NCBI GenBank assembly: GCA_937934285.1
Contig: CALHAT010000014.1
Location: 1-14,956 of the forward strand
Reading direction: 5' to 3'
Length of the DNA stretch: 14,956 bases
Source of the DNA: Minisyncoccota bacterium
GTDB taxonomy: Bacteria; Patescibacteriota; Minisyncoccia; UBA6257; HR35
In this document: piece after piece, positions 1 through 7,451 of the stretch
Layout of the letters: every line of letters starts with the position of its first letter
Numbering within the stretch: the first letter of the stretch is position 1
The notes under the pieces: model-generated
Told to the model about the DNA's origin: nothing
The model's input: only the letters and a program-made list of their open reading frames with translations
Database searches by the model: none
Position numbers and translations under genes: made by a program

Positions 1-1712
1 TTATTTTTTTTATAATTAATTTTTTTGCTTTAGTTTATTTTTTTTATATCCAATTTATTTTAAAAGAAGAGTTTCTTAAAATTGGAGAAAATCTTAAAAA
101 AATTGTCTACTTTTCCTTTCCGCCTCGAGGCAATATTTATGATCGTCAAGGAAAGATTTTAGTTAGTTCTGAGCAGGTTTTTGATGCCTATCTTGATTTA
201 GAAAAAACCCCTCCTCAATTTAATTTTCAAGAAATTTTAGCTTCAGGAAGATTTTTTTATCGTGGCAATCAATTAATTGTTCGTAATCTTCCCAAAGAAA
301 TAGCCCTTAATCTTTTAGCTAATAAACCGGATTTTATAGAAATTGTTCCTTCTTTTAAAAGAAAATATTTGGTTCATCAAGAAATGGGCAATCTTATTGG
401 TTATGTTGGTTTCCCTTTACAAAATTCAAAATATCATCAGGAAGAATTTATTGGCCAAGCCGGCTTAGAACTTAGTTATCAAGATTACTTAGGTGGTCAA
501 CCAGGTGAAACAATTTATCAAAAAATTAACAACAATTTTAAAAAAATTAAGGAAATCCCTCCGCAGCCAGGTAAAAATTTAATTTTAACTATTGATGCTG
601 ATTTTCAAAAAAAAGTTTATGATCTTCTTGAAAAATATTTTCGCGATAATGGCTATCAAAGTGGCGCTTTCATTGCTTTAAATATCAATACCGGCGAAAT
701 TATTTCTTTAATTTCTTATCCATCTTATGATCCTAATTGGTTTTTGGAAAATCCTCAAAAAGCTTCTCGGATTCTGAATGACAAAAATCATCCTATATTT
801 AATCGTGTTATTAGTGGTCTTTATGTGCCTGGTTCAACGGTTAAGCTAATTGTTGCTGCCGGAGCCTTAGAAGAAAAAATTGTTAGTCCAGAAACAAAAA
901 TTTATGCCGCTGGTGAGCTTAGGATTCCTAATCCTTATTTTCCCGGAACTTATTCAATTTTTAAGGATAATAAAATTCATGGTTGGACAGATATTTATAA
1001 AGCTATTGCTGATTCAGTTAATATTTATTTTTATGTTGTCGGTGGTGGCTATCCTTATCCTTCGCCAGAAATACCAATCAAAGAAGGTTTAGGAATTTAT
1101 CGACTTATTAAATATTGGCAGTTATTTAATCTAGGGCAGAAATCTGGAATTGATTTAGTCGGCGAAAAGGAAGGTTTTTTGCCTTCACCAGAAACAAAAG
1201 CTAAAAATGTTTTTGATAAAATTTGGCGTTTAGGTGATACTTATAATGTCTCAATTGGCCAGGGTGATTTATTGGTCACACCACTGCAGATTGCTTTGTG
1301 GACAAGTGCTATGGCAACCAACAAAATTTACCAACCATTCATCGTTAAAAAAATTATTGACGATAAGGGCCAGGTTATCTTTGAACGTCAACCCAAAATT
1401 TTAAGAGAAAATCTCATCAAAGATGAGAATTTGAAAATTATTCAAAAAGCTATGAGATTAACAGTAACCCAAGGAACAGCTAAAGCTTATTTAAGTGATC
1501 TACCCGTTGCTGGTAAAAGCGGAACTCCAGAAATTTATGGTAAAAAGAAATTAAATGCAATTTTTACTGGTTATTTACCTTATGATAAACCAGAAATAGT
1601 TATAACTCTTTTAATTGAAGATGTTCCAATAGGTTCGATTGCCACCTTGCCTCTCTACCGGGAAATTGTTAAAGCTTATTTAGAATTAAATTATGGAAGA
1701 AATACTTTTTGA
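1..1712 (+). CDS. mrdA: Penicillin-binding protein 2-type peptidoglycan D,D-transpeptidase (5' end outside window)
   Basis: The protein cross-links stem peptides of new peptidoglycan and is anchored in the inner membrane; PBP2 usually works with RodA in cell elongation. The frame is open from base 3 to the TGA at 1710-1712, giving 569 visible residues, so the true start lies left of the window. The first visible residues are a hydrophobic membrane anchor. They are followed by PPRGNIYDRQG (about 120-152), the RG.I.DR.G signature of the PBP dimerisation domain. The transpeptidase domain has all three motifs: STVK with the nucleophilic serine codon at 834-836, SVN at 1014-1022, and KSGT at 1515-1526, a conservative variant of KTGT. 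A TTG at 369 could be taken for a start, but homology continues well upstream of it. The 3' end overlaps the next gene by 20 bases, suggesting co-transcription. PBP2 rather than PBP3/FtsI is the likelier subgroup, with moderate certainty. Confidence 0.93.
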   Translation, partial: IFFIINFFALVYFFYIQFILKEEFLKIGENLKKIVYFSFPPRGNIYDRQGKILVSSEQVFDAYLDLEKTPPQFNFQEILASGRFFYRGNQLIVRNLPKEIALNLLANKPDFIEIVPSFKRKYLVHQEMGNLIGYVGFPLQNSKYHQEEFIGQAGLELSYQDYLGGQPGETIYQKINNNFKKIKEIPPQPGKNLILTIDADFQKKVYDLLEKYFRDNGYQSGAFIALNINTGEIISLISYPSYDPNWFLENPQKASRILNDKNHPIFNRVISGLYVPGSTVKLIVAAGALEEKIVSPETKIYAAGELRIPNPYFPGTYSIFKDNKIHGWTDIYKAIADSVNIYFYVVGGGYPYPSPEIPIKEGLGIYRLIKYWQLFNLGQKSGIDLVGEKEGFLPSPETKAKNVFDKIWRLGDTYNVSIGQGDLLVTPLQIALWTSAMATNKIYQPFIVKKIIDDKGQVIFERQPKILRENLIKDENLKIIQKAMRLTVTQGTAKAYLSDLPVAGKSGTPEIYGKKKLNAIFTGYLPYDKPEIVITLLIEDVPIGSIATLPLYREIVKAYLELNYGRNTF

Positions 1713-3324
1713 AAAACCAAAATTTATTAAGGAAGAAAAATATTTAATTGAACCATTTTTTACCAATCTCGATAAGTCGGTTTATGCTTTAACTTTCTTG
1801 CCTTCGGAAGTTGCAGGTGCTTTATGTTCAAGAGCTAGTCGCTCCAAAGATGACTTAAGGGTTATTTTTTTAAATGAATTTGTTAAACCATTCTTAGAAA
1901 CTGAGTATGGTCAAGGCTTTCAAGCTTTAGTTGAGTTTTTGCATCGTTGTCCTTCGGAAATAATTTTTGCTAATCCTAAATCTCGTGAGTTTTACAGTAA
2001 ATGGTTGGCTGAATATGGCGATGATTCAATTGCGCAAATGTCTGGAACTCATTTGATTTTTTCCTCGCTATCCCAAGTAGCCATTAAACATATTGAAAAC
2101 CAAAGAATCGGTTTAGCGCCGATTGAAAAATCAACTCGCTATGTAGATTTTTCTAAAAAAGTTAACAACTATTATCTTTATTTTACTCCGCCAGAAATTG
2201 AAGATTTTGGTTTAAAAAATGAATATCAAGAGACAATGAATTTTGTTTTTCAAACTTATGAAAGTCTTTATCAAAAATATCTTCAATATCTTAAAAATCG
2301 ATATCCTCAGGAAAAAGAGATTGTTTTAAAAACAAAAACTTTTGATGTCCTAAGAAGTATTTTGCCAACAGCAACTTTAAGTCAATTAGCTCTTTTTGGT
2401 AATGGCCAAGCTTTTGAATATTTGATTAATCGCTGTCTCAATCATCCTTTAACAGAAATTCGTTGGGCTGGTCAAAGAGCCTACGAAGAACTTAATAAAA
2501 TCATCCCCTCATTTTTAAAAAGATTAGAAAAAGAAGAGAGTCAAGGCTATCGAAAATATTTAGGAGAAAGAAGTCAAAGGATTAATGATGTTTTAGAAGA
2601 GATAAATTTTGAAAGAGAAATTTTTCAAGAAGGAAATGTTAAACTTATAGAATATGATCCTCAGGGTGAAGATAAAATTATTGCCGGACTTTTGTATCCT
2701 GAACTTAAAGAACCCTTGGAAAAAATTTTTGAAAAAGTTAAAAGATTAAAAATTTCTGAAAAAGAAAAAATTTTCGAAAAAGTTTTAAAAGATAGAAAAT
2801 ACCGTTGGTATAAAATTCCTCGAGCTTTTGAAAATGTTTATTTAAAGTTTGAAATTGTTTTAAATATCGGTGCTTGGCGCGATTTACAAAGACATCGAAT
2901 GCAAACAGAGTATCATCAAAAATTTAATATCTCTAATGGATTTGAAGTTCCTCAAGAGCTTGTTGAATTAAAATTAGACCAAGAATTTGTTCAAGCTCTT
3001 GAAAAAATTGAAAAATTGTTTCTCAAAATAGAAAAATTTAATAAAGAAGTCGCCCAATATTCAGTTTCTTTGGCTCATAAAATAAGATTTATTCAATATC
3101 AAAATTTAAGACAATTTTTTTGGGAAACAGAATTAAGAACAATACCTCAAGGCCATCCTGATTATCGAAAAATTGAGCAAGAAAAAGCAAAAATAATTCA
3201 AAAAATTTATCCCTTGCTTGGCAAATACCTTTTGGTTGATTTTGGAAATTATGATTTCGCCCGTCGCCAAACCTTTGACAAAATCGAAAAGAAAGAGCAA
3301 GAATTAAAAGATTTGTTAAAATAA
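1693..3324 (+). CDS. Fused two-domain ThyX-like (FAD-dependent thymidylate synthase) protein
   Basis: ThyX makes dTMP from dUMP using methylene-tetrahydrofolate and FAD and is normally a homotetramer of about 220-250-residue subunits. This 543-residue protein contains two ThyX-like halves. The N-half (about 20-270) has QRIGLAPIEKSTRY at 137-150, which aligns with the RHRxxSxNExSxRY signature only in its last part (E145, S147, R149, Y150), plus an RSILP stretch near 221-225. The C-half (about 300-535) has RHRMQTEYHQKF from residue 400, keeping the RHR part but not the ExSxRY part, plus NLR at 471-473 and ELRT at 480-483. The signature is thus divided between the halves, as if a fused pseudo-dimer shares composite sites. 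The ATG at 1693 overlaps mrdA by 20 bases and no Shine-Dalgarno is visible. The family assignment is fairly secure; catalytic activity as a thymidylate synthase is not shown by the sequence. Confidence 0.85.
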   Translation: MEEILFEKPKFIKEEKYLIEPFFTNLDKSVYALTFLPSEVAGALCSRASRSKDDLRVIFLNEFVKPFLETEYGQGFQALVEFLHRCPSEIIFANPKSREFYSKWLAEYGDDSIAQMSGTHLIFSSLSQVAIKHIENQRIGLAPIEKSTRYVDFSKKVNNYYLYFTPPEIEDFGLKNEYQETMNFVFQTYESLYQKYLQYLKNRYPQEKEIVLKTKTFDVLRSILPTATLSQLALFGNGQAFEYLINRCLNHPLTEIRWAGQRAYEELNKIIPSFLKRLEKEESQGYRKYLGERSQRINDVLEEINFEREIFQEGNVKLIEYDPQGEDKIIAGLLYPELKEPLEKIFEKVKRLKISEKEKIFEKVLKDRKYRWYKIPRAFENVYLKFEIVLNIGAWRDLQRHRMQTEYHQKFNISNGFEVPQELVELKLDQEFVQALEKIEKLFLKIEKFNKEVAQYSVSLAHKIRFIQYQNLRQFFWETELRTIPQGHPDYRKIEQEKAKIIQKIYPLLGKYLLVDFGNYDFARRQTFDKIEKKEQELKDLLK

Positions 3325-3357
3325 CTTATAAGGGTCGCTCTTAATTTTAGTTTTAAA

Positions 3358-3546
3358 ATGAATAATCATTTATACAATCTTTATTCCCAACTTGTTCAAG
3401 ACCGTCGTAGTATTTATCGGATCCAAAAATTTTATCTTAAAGAAGCTCGAGGTTGTAAAAAATGTCAAGCTTTCTGGAAACAAATTTTACAAGAAAAACA
3501 AGAACTTACTCAAAATATATTAAAGCTTATTAATGATCATAAGTAA
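3358..3546 (+). CDS. Small hypothetical protein with a CxxC motif, downstream of the ThyX-like gene
   Basis: I do not recognise this 62-residue protein. It is highly charged and looks helical throughout, with an RGCKKCQAFW segment that puts two cysteines at residues 33 and 36. This could be a metal-binding or redox-active CxxC, or half of a zinc site completed by dimerisation. There is no signal peptide or membrane segment. It starts 33 bases after the ThyX-like gene in the same direction, so it is probably read from the same transcript. Its last 17 bases overlap the 3' end of recO on the opposite strand. No Shine-Dalgarno is close to the ATG. Support for it being real is the uninterrupted frame filling the space between two good genes and the protein-like composition. 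Confidence 0.6.
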   Translation: MNNHLYNLYSQLVQDRRSIYRIQKFYLKEARGCKKCQAFWKQILQEKQELTQNILKLINDHK

Positions 3547-4183
3547 AGCTATTTTTAATTATTTTTTTTAAAAACACAGGAATATTTTGTGGAATTTTAA
3601 TTACATTTTTGATTTGTCTGGCTCTTTCTAAATCTTTTTTTTCTATTAGTTGATAATTATTTTTTTTACAATAAAAACAATAAAGACCCCTTCGATTGTT
3701 AAAAAAGGCAAAATTTTTCAATTTTCTATTGCAATCCGAACAGTTTTCTAAATCGATCTCATAACCACGTTCTTTTAAAAGATGATATAAGAACCAATAA
3801 GGAAAACTTTGTGGATTTTGGGCTAAATAATTTTCTAAATGAGTTGAAACAAACCATATAAATCTAGGAGTTTCTGGAAACTTTAATTTGCTAAGTAACC
3901 TTAAAGACCACAAAAAAAGATAGGGATTTTTTTTAAAGATCTTACCTGTTGTTTTTATAGGTAATGCAGAAATTATTTTAAATTGGGAAAAATTAGTTAA
4001 GATTAAAAAACGATTTAAATTACCTGTTTCCATTAAATTTAAATTTTTGCTTGAAATTCTAAAAATACTCTTACCCAAACACTTTAAAATTCCGTAATTT
4101 TTTGTTAAAATATATATCAGAGCGTCATTCTCTTTTATTTTCTCTTTAGCTAAAACCAAGCCATTTAATTTTAAAAAAATCAT
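3530..4183 (-). CDS. recO: DNA repair protein RecO
   Basis: RecO binds DNA and SSB and, with RecR, helps load RecA in the RecFOR recombinational repair pathway in the cytoplasm. The 217-residue protein starts with an OB-fold-like segment (KLNGLVLAKEKIKENDAL, then LTKNYGILKCLGKS), which matches the T.GIVL....GE.D pattern of RecO N-termini. It is followed by a helical domain and a zinc-ribbon-like CSDC...CFYC arrangement (C148, C151, C169, C172). It is slightly short for the family, usually about 230-250 residues. I chose the ATG at 4183-4181 rather than a TTG at 4198 because RecO proteins begin a few residues before the OB-fold. With this start the gene is head-to-head with the S41 peptidase gene, and the two ATGs lie in one CATG. 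The 3' end is convergent with the CxxC gene and overlaps it by 17 bases. Confidence 0.85.
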   Translation of the reverse strand: MIFLKLNGLVLAKEKIKENDALIYILTKNYGILKCLGKSIFRISSKNLNLMETGNLNRFLILTNFSQFKIISALPIKTTGKIFKKNPYLFLWSLRLLSKLKFPETPRFIWFVSTHLENYLAQNPQSFPYWFLYHLLKERGYEIDLENCSDCNRKLKNFAFFNNRRGLYCFYCKKNNYQLIEKKDLERARQIKNVIKIPQNIPVFLKKIIKNSFTYDH

Positions 4184-5351
4184 GAGTAAAAGAACCAAAG
4201 AAATAATTTTCGTTATTTTAATTATAAGCTTATTTTCATTTTCATCTTATCGGTTTGGTTATGAATCAGCCTTGGCTCAGAATTTAGTAAAGACGAGTTT
4301 CTCGGTTAAAAACTTTTTGATGTTTTTAAAAGCTTGGGATATTATCAAGAAAAACTATGTTGATCCTCAAAAAATTGATGCTGATAAAGCTATCTTTGAA
4401 GCGACTCGTGGTCTTTTAAAATCGCTTGATGACCCCTATTCAGATTTACTTTCGGAAAAACAAAAGAAAATTTTTGAAGAGGATTTAGCTGGTTCATTTG
4501 GTGGGGTTGGTTTTGAAATTGGTTTTCGCAAAGGCTTTTTAACCGTGATTGCTCCTTTAGAAGGAACACCTGCTGAAAGAGCAGGCTTGAAAGCTGGCGA
4601 TAAAATTTTAAAAATTAATGGTGAAGAAACCGAAAATATGTCTTTGGAAGAAGCGGTCAGTAAAATAAGGGGTCAGCCAGGAACAAAAGTAGTTTTAACT
4701 ATTATGAGAGATGAATGGCTTGAGCCCAAAGATTTTGAAATCACAAGAGAAATTATTAATATTCCCGTCATTAAAACAAAATTTATTTCACCAAACATTG
4801 GCTATATCAAAATTAATACTTTTGGAGCAAAAACTTACTCAGAATTTATTAAAGCTCACAATTCTTTAAAAAATCAAGGTGCTCAAAAATTCATTCTTGA
4901 TCTTCGCAATAACCCCGGTGGTTTTTTAGAAGTGGCAATTAAGATGAGTGAAATTTTCCTGCCGCGAGGAAAAATAGTCTTAAAAGAAGTAATTCGAAAC
5001 GAGGGGACAAAAACAATCCTTTCTGAAGGACCTGGCAATTTAATCTCTGAAAAAATAGTTATTTTAATTAATAAAGGTTCAGCTTCAGCTTCAGAAATTT
5101 TCGCTGGTGCTTTAAGAGATAATCTGGGAACAAAACTAATTGGAGAGAAAAGCTATGGTAAAGGAAGCGTTCAACAAACATTTAATTTAAATGGTAATTT
5201 GCTAAAACTAACCATTGCTTATTGGCTAACTCCTCAAGGAACAAAAATTGAAGGCAATGGCTTAAAACCGGATATTGAAGTTAAAGACAATGAAGAAACA
5301 AAAGAAGATGAAGTTTTAAACAAAGCAGTCGAAGTTATTGGAAACCTGTAA
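4182..5351 (+). CDS. ctpA: Carboxyl-terminal processing (S41) serine protease with PDZ domain
   Basis: S41 peptidases cut the C-terminal tails of exported proteins and in many bacteria act on cell-wall enzymes or signalling proteins. This 389-residue protein has a basic N-terminus and one hydrophobic segment (about 8-27) serving as signal or anchor, so the rest is extracytoplasmic. A helical N-domain (about 45-100) has the family LDDPYSDLL stretch. A PDZ domain follows (about 105-178), with GGVGFEIG and the hydrophobic-substrate loop, then the protease core, including FILDLRNNPGG (237-247). The catalytic pair is S302 in GSASASEI and K327 in SYGKGSVQQ, 25 residues apart as in Prc and D1 protease. 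Length and order are typical of CtpA/CtpB. The ATG at 4182 is in the CATG shared with recO and no Shine-Dalgarno is present. It may be co-transcribed with rplI, 75 bases downstream. Confidence 0.95.
   Translation: MSKRTKEIIFVILIISLFSFSSYRFGYESALAQNLVKTSFSVKNFLMFLKAWDIIKKNYVDPQKIDADKAIFEATRGLLKSLDDPYSDLLSEKQKKIFEEDLAGSFGGVGFEIGFRKGFLTVIAPLEGTPAERAGLKAGDKILKINGEETENMSLEEAVSKIRGQPGTKVVLTIMRDEWLEPKDFEITREIINIPVIKTKFISPNIGYIKINTFGAKTYSEFIKAHNSLKNQGAQKFILDLRNNPGGFLEVAIKMSEIFLPRGKIVLKEVIRNEGTKTILSEGPGNLISEKIVILINKGSASASEIFAGALRDNLGTKLIGEKSYGKGSVQQTFNLNGNLLKLTIAYWLTPQGTKIEGNGLKPDIEVKDNEETKEDEVLNKAVEVIGNL
4221..4226 (-). promoter_or_regulatory. Possible -10 element for recO, inside the divergent peptidase gene
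   Basis: On the minus strand TATAAT reads from 4226 to 4221, about 38 bases before the recO ATG. No good -35 lies at the right distance, and AT-rich sequence produces such hexamers by chance. Because recO and the divergent gene share their start codons, recO's promoter must lie inside the opposite coding region, which is the only reason to list this site. Confidence 0.25.
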
Positions 5352-5353
5352 AG

Positions 5354-5417
5354 ACGCGAATGGACGCGAATAATCAAACGCGAATGGACGCGAATGATAT
5401 TCGCGACGATTCGCGTT
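5354..5417 (+). repeat. CGCGAAT repeat cluster forming a nested hairpin between ctpA and rplI
   Basis: Four direct copies of ACGCGAAT occur as two identical 18-base units (5354-5371 and 5378-5395), followed by two inverted copies of CGCGAAT (5399-5405 and 5409-5417). AACGCGAAT at 5377-5385 pairs perfectly with ATTCGCGTT at 5409-5417, and CGCGAAT at 5389-5395 pairs with 5399-5405 across a three-base loop, giving a two-tier stem. The GC-rich block is out of character with its surroundings and fills nearly the whole gap before rplI. It is followed by A residues, not T, on the + strand, so it is not a standard terminator in that direction. It may be an interspersed repeat, an RNA element in the rplI leader, or both. 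Confidence 0.8.
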
Positions 5418-5426
5418 ATAAAAAAA

Positions 5427-5882
5427 ATGAAGAAAAGAAAAAAAGAAAAAAGAATACCAGTTCTTCTTTTGGAAGATTTGCCGAATTTAGGTCAAAAAGG
5501 AGAGGTTGTTTTGGTTAAGCCTGGCTTTTATCGTTATTTAATTTCTCAAAACAAAGTTATTTTAGCCACAAAAGAAAAATTAAAAGAAATCAAACCTCTT
5601 CTTTTAGAAGAAAAAACTAAAGAAAGAAAAAAATCTCTTGAAGAAATTAAAAAAGAGATTGAAAATATTGTTCTTGAATTTGAATTAAAAATAGGTCCTC
5701 AAGGTCAAGTTTTTAATCCAATTACCAAAGAAAAAATAATCCAAAAATTAAAAGAAAAAAATTTTAATATTTCTCGGCAGCAGATTGATTTAAAAGGAAA
5801 ACTTACTCAAAAAGGAGAATGTTTAGTAAATATTAATTTAGGTTACAATATTCACGCTAAATTAAGAATAGTAATTAAATAA
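5427..5882 (+). CDS. rplI: Large-subunit ribosomal protein bL9
   Basis: bL9 binds 23S rRNA near the base of the L1 stalk and influences translational fidelity. The N-domain has VLLLEDLPNLGQKGEVVLVKPGFYRYLI, the family signature for rRNA binding. A charged helix follows (about 52-85), then a C-domain beginning near IGPQGQVFNPIT and ending in an ALRIV-like strand (HAKLRIVIK). At 151 residues it is close to the usual 145-150. The frame is open up to an ATG at 5394, but that codon lies in the CGCGAAT hairpin loop. The ATG at 5427, nine bases after the hairpin, gives a sensible product with a short lysine/arginine-rich extension before the normal start. No Shine-Dalgarno is visible, and the hairpin sits where the ribosome would load. 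The end overlaps rsmA, which converges, by 21 bases. As I recall, bL9 is absent from some CPR lineages, so its presence helps narrow the host. Confidence 0.92.
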   Translation: MKKRKKEKRIPVLLLEDLPNLGQKGEVVLVKPGFYRYLISQNKVILATKEKLKEIKPLLLEEKTKERKKSLEEIKKEIENIVLEFELKIGPQGQVFNPITKEKIIQKLKEKNFNISRQQIDLKGKLTQKGECLVNINLGYNIHAKLRIVIK

Positions 5883-6584
5883 TTCTTTAATTTGTGAAAA
5901 AGAAAGCTGATGGGGCCGGAGATTGGCTAAATTTTCAAACTTAGAGGGTAATTGTATATTGTTTTTAATCATTCTATTTGGGTTTTTATAGAGCTGTTTT
6001 AGAAATTTAACAAATTTTTCTGGTTGCGAAAGTAATGGCTTTTTGTAAAATTCAATTTTTAGAATTAAAGAATCGACTTTTGGTTGTGGATAAAAATTTT
6101 TTTTGCTTATCAGGGCAATTTTTCTAATTTCGCCCCAAATTTTCAACCAATTATACCAAAACTCGCCTTCAGTTAGAATTTTCTCACCAACTTCTTTTTG
6201 CAAAGTCAAAACAAAAAGTCGAGGATAATTTTTTATATTTAAAACTTTTCTAAAAATCAAACCAGTAATACTGTAGGGAATGTTACCAGTTAATTTATAA
6301 TCATGATTAAATTTAGCTAAATTAGCTGAAAGAAAATTTTTGTTTCTAATTTCGATATTTGGTAAAGAAAATTTATTTTTTAAATATTGAGCTAAATTTT
6401 TATCAATCTCATAAACAATAAGATATTGTGCTTTTAAAAGATATTGACTGAGTTCACCGTGACCGCCGCCAATCTCAATAATAGTATCAGTTGGTTGTAT
6501 CTCAAGTTCTTGTGAAATTAATTTCAAAAAAGCCTGATTTTTTAGAAAATTTTGACCAAAAGTCTTAATTTTATTTTTTTTCAT
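5862..6584 (-). CDS. rsmA: 16S rRNA (adenine-N6,N6) dimethyltransferase RsmA/KsgA
   Basis: The enzyme uses S-adenosylmethionine to dimethylate two adjacent adenines near the 3' end of 16S rRNA during 30S maturation. The 240-residue protein begins with KTFGQNFL (7-14), the family opening motif. It has the SAM-binding loop IEIGGGHGELS (36-46), an acidic residue after YEI (60), and the catalytic motif NIPYSI (101-106, equivalent to NLPY). Later come QKEVGEKI and FYPQPKVDS, both typical of KsgA, and a helical C-domain. It is a little shorter than the E. coli enzyme (273 residues). The ATG at 6584 is followed directly by the conserved N-terminus. The gene is convergent with rplI and divergent from the M23 peptidase gene across an 88-base AT-only region in which I could not single out a convincing promoter. 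Confidence 0.93.
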   Translation of the reverse strand: MKKNKIKTFGQNFLKNQAFLKLISQELEIQPTDTIIEIGGGHGELSQYLLKAQYLIVYEIDKNLAQYLKNKFSLPNIEIRNKNFLSANLAKFNHDYKLTGNIPYSITGLIFRKVLNIKNYPRLFVLTLQKEVGEKILTEGEFWYNWLKIWGEIRKIALISKKNFYPQPKVDSLILKIEFYKKPLLSQPEKFVKFLKQLYKNPNRMIKNNIQLPSKFENLANLRPHQLSFSQIKELFNYYS

Positions 6585-6672
6585 TTTATGATAAAATATT
6601 ATTTATTGATCAGGTCTATTTTAATTTATTTTAAGAAAAATTTGTAAATTAATCAAAAATAAAATTAATTAT

Positions 6673-7449
6673 TTGATTTTAGTTATTTATGCTTTGTTGA
6701 TTTTTAATATTACTTTTGCTGAAGTTGCTGATTTTTCAGTTCATGATAGTCAAGGAAATTTTTTACGAGCCGATTTTTCTGAACCAGTAAGACAATCTTT
6801 GTCGAGTGATTTTATTTTCCCTTTGGTCGATTATGAGAGACAAGAATTAGAAAAAATTGTCCTAAGAGCTGATAAGAAAACTTGGCAATATGTTATTAAA
6901 AAAGGTGAAAGTTTGTGGAGTATTAGTAGAAAGTTTAATATACCTATTAAAGAAATATTAGCTTTTAATAATTTAAAAGATGGTTCTTATCTTAAAGCTG
7001 GTGATAAAATTGTTTTGCCTGGCGTTGAACCTAAAGCTAAGTTTAGTGTAGTTTCAGTAAAATTTGTTGGTAAATTTGTTTCTGCTTTAAAAGAAGTCGA
7101 TGATTTGGTTGTTCCTGTTTCAGGTTTTAATTGGGGCAAGACCCATGGTTTGAATGGAACAGATATAGCTGCCCCTTGCGGTAATGAAGTTTTTGCTGCT
7201 AATTCAGGAATAGTTATTGAAGCAAATTATGGTTGGAACGGAGGTTATGGAAATTATATAACAATAAGACATAATGATGGAAGCTATACTTTATACGGTC
7301 ATTTGCAAATGTTGGTGGTAAAAATCGGAGATATAGTTGAAAAAGGAGAATTAATTGGTTATGTTGGTAATACTGGTTATACAGTCGGTCCTACGGGTTG
7401 TCATTTACATTTTGAAGTTAGAGGTAGAACCAATCCATTGCTTCGTTAA
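6673..7449 (+). CDS. Secreted LysM-M23 (LytM-type) metallopeptidase
   Basis: Proteins of this type bind peptidoglycan through LysM and hydrolyse its peptide cross-links through a zinc M23 domain. From the TTG at 6673 the product has 258 residues: a hydrophobic stretch ending ITFA (signal peptide, about 1-16), a linker, a LysM domain (about 71-117, WQYVIKKGESLW...LKAGDKIVLPG) and an M23 domain (about 147-258). The zinc ligands are H158 and D164 in HGLNGTD and H246 in HLHFE, with H210 in YGH and H244 as the other active-site histidines. Every position needed for catalysis is present. The start is uncertain: there is no in-frame ATG or GTG, and TTG gives a signal peptide without the usual basic residues. 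The open frame continues to 6625 through a lysine-rich stretch that would supply them from a rare start such as ATT. The gene heads a tight operon. Confidence 0.88.
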   Translation: MILVIYALLIFNITFAEVADFSVHDSQGNFLRADFSEPVRQSLSSDFIFPLVDYERQELEKIVLRADKKTWQYVIKKGESLWSISRKFNIPIKEILAFNNLKDGSYLKAGDKIVLPGVEPKAKFSVVSVKFVGKFVSALKEVDDLVVPVSGFNWGKTHGLNGTDIAAPCGNEVFAANSGIVIEANYGWNGGYGNYITIRHNDGSYTLYGHLQMLVVKIGDIVEKGELIGYVGNTGYTVGPTGCHLHFEVRGRTNPLLR

Positions 7450-7451
7450 AA

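Noticed and set aside
880..1092. 70-residue hydrophobic frame inside the penicillin-binding protein gene
   Set aside because: It overlaps the transpeptidase motifs in another frame and is explained by AT-rich codons.
369..1712. TTG at 369 as the start of the penicillin-binding protein
   Set aside because: The frame stays open to base 3 and encodes the membrane anchor and the PBP dimerisation signature upstream, so the gene is cut by the window edge.
4184..4198. Longer RecO starting at a TTG at 4198
   Set aside because: The ATG at 4183 fits the family N-terminus; the five extra residues have no support.
5354..5417. CRISPR array or rho-independent terminator
   Set aside because: Units are far too short and lack spacers for CRISPR, and the hairpin is followed by A rather than T on the + strand.
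5394..5426. bL9 starting at the ATG at 5394
   Set aside because: That ATG lies in the repeat hairpin, and the added residues are encoded by the repeat rather than by ribosomal-protein sequence.
6585..6672. Divergent promoters for rsmA and the M23 peptidase
   Set aside because: The sequence is almost only A and T, so partial hexamer matches such as TTGATC at 6606 are not distinguishable from chance; no site was listed.
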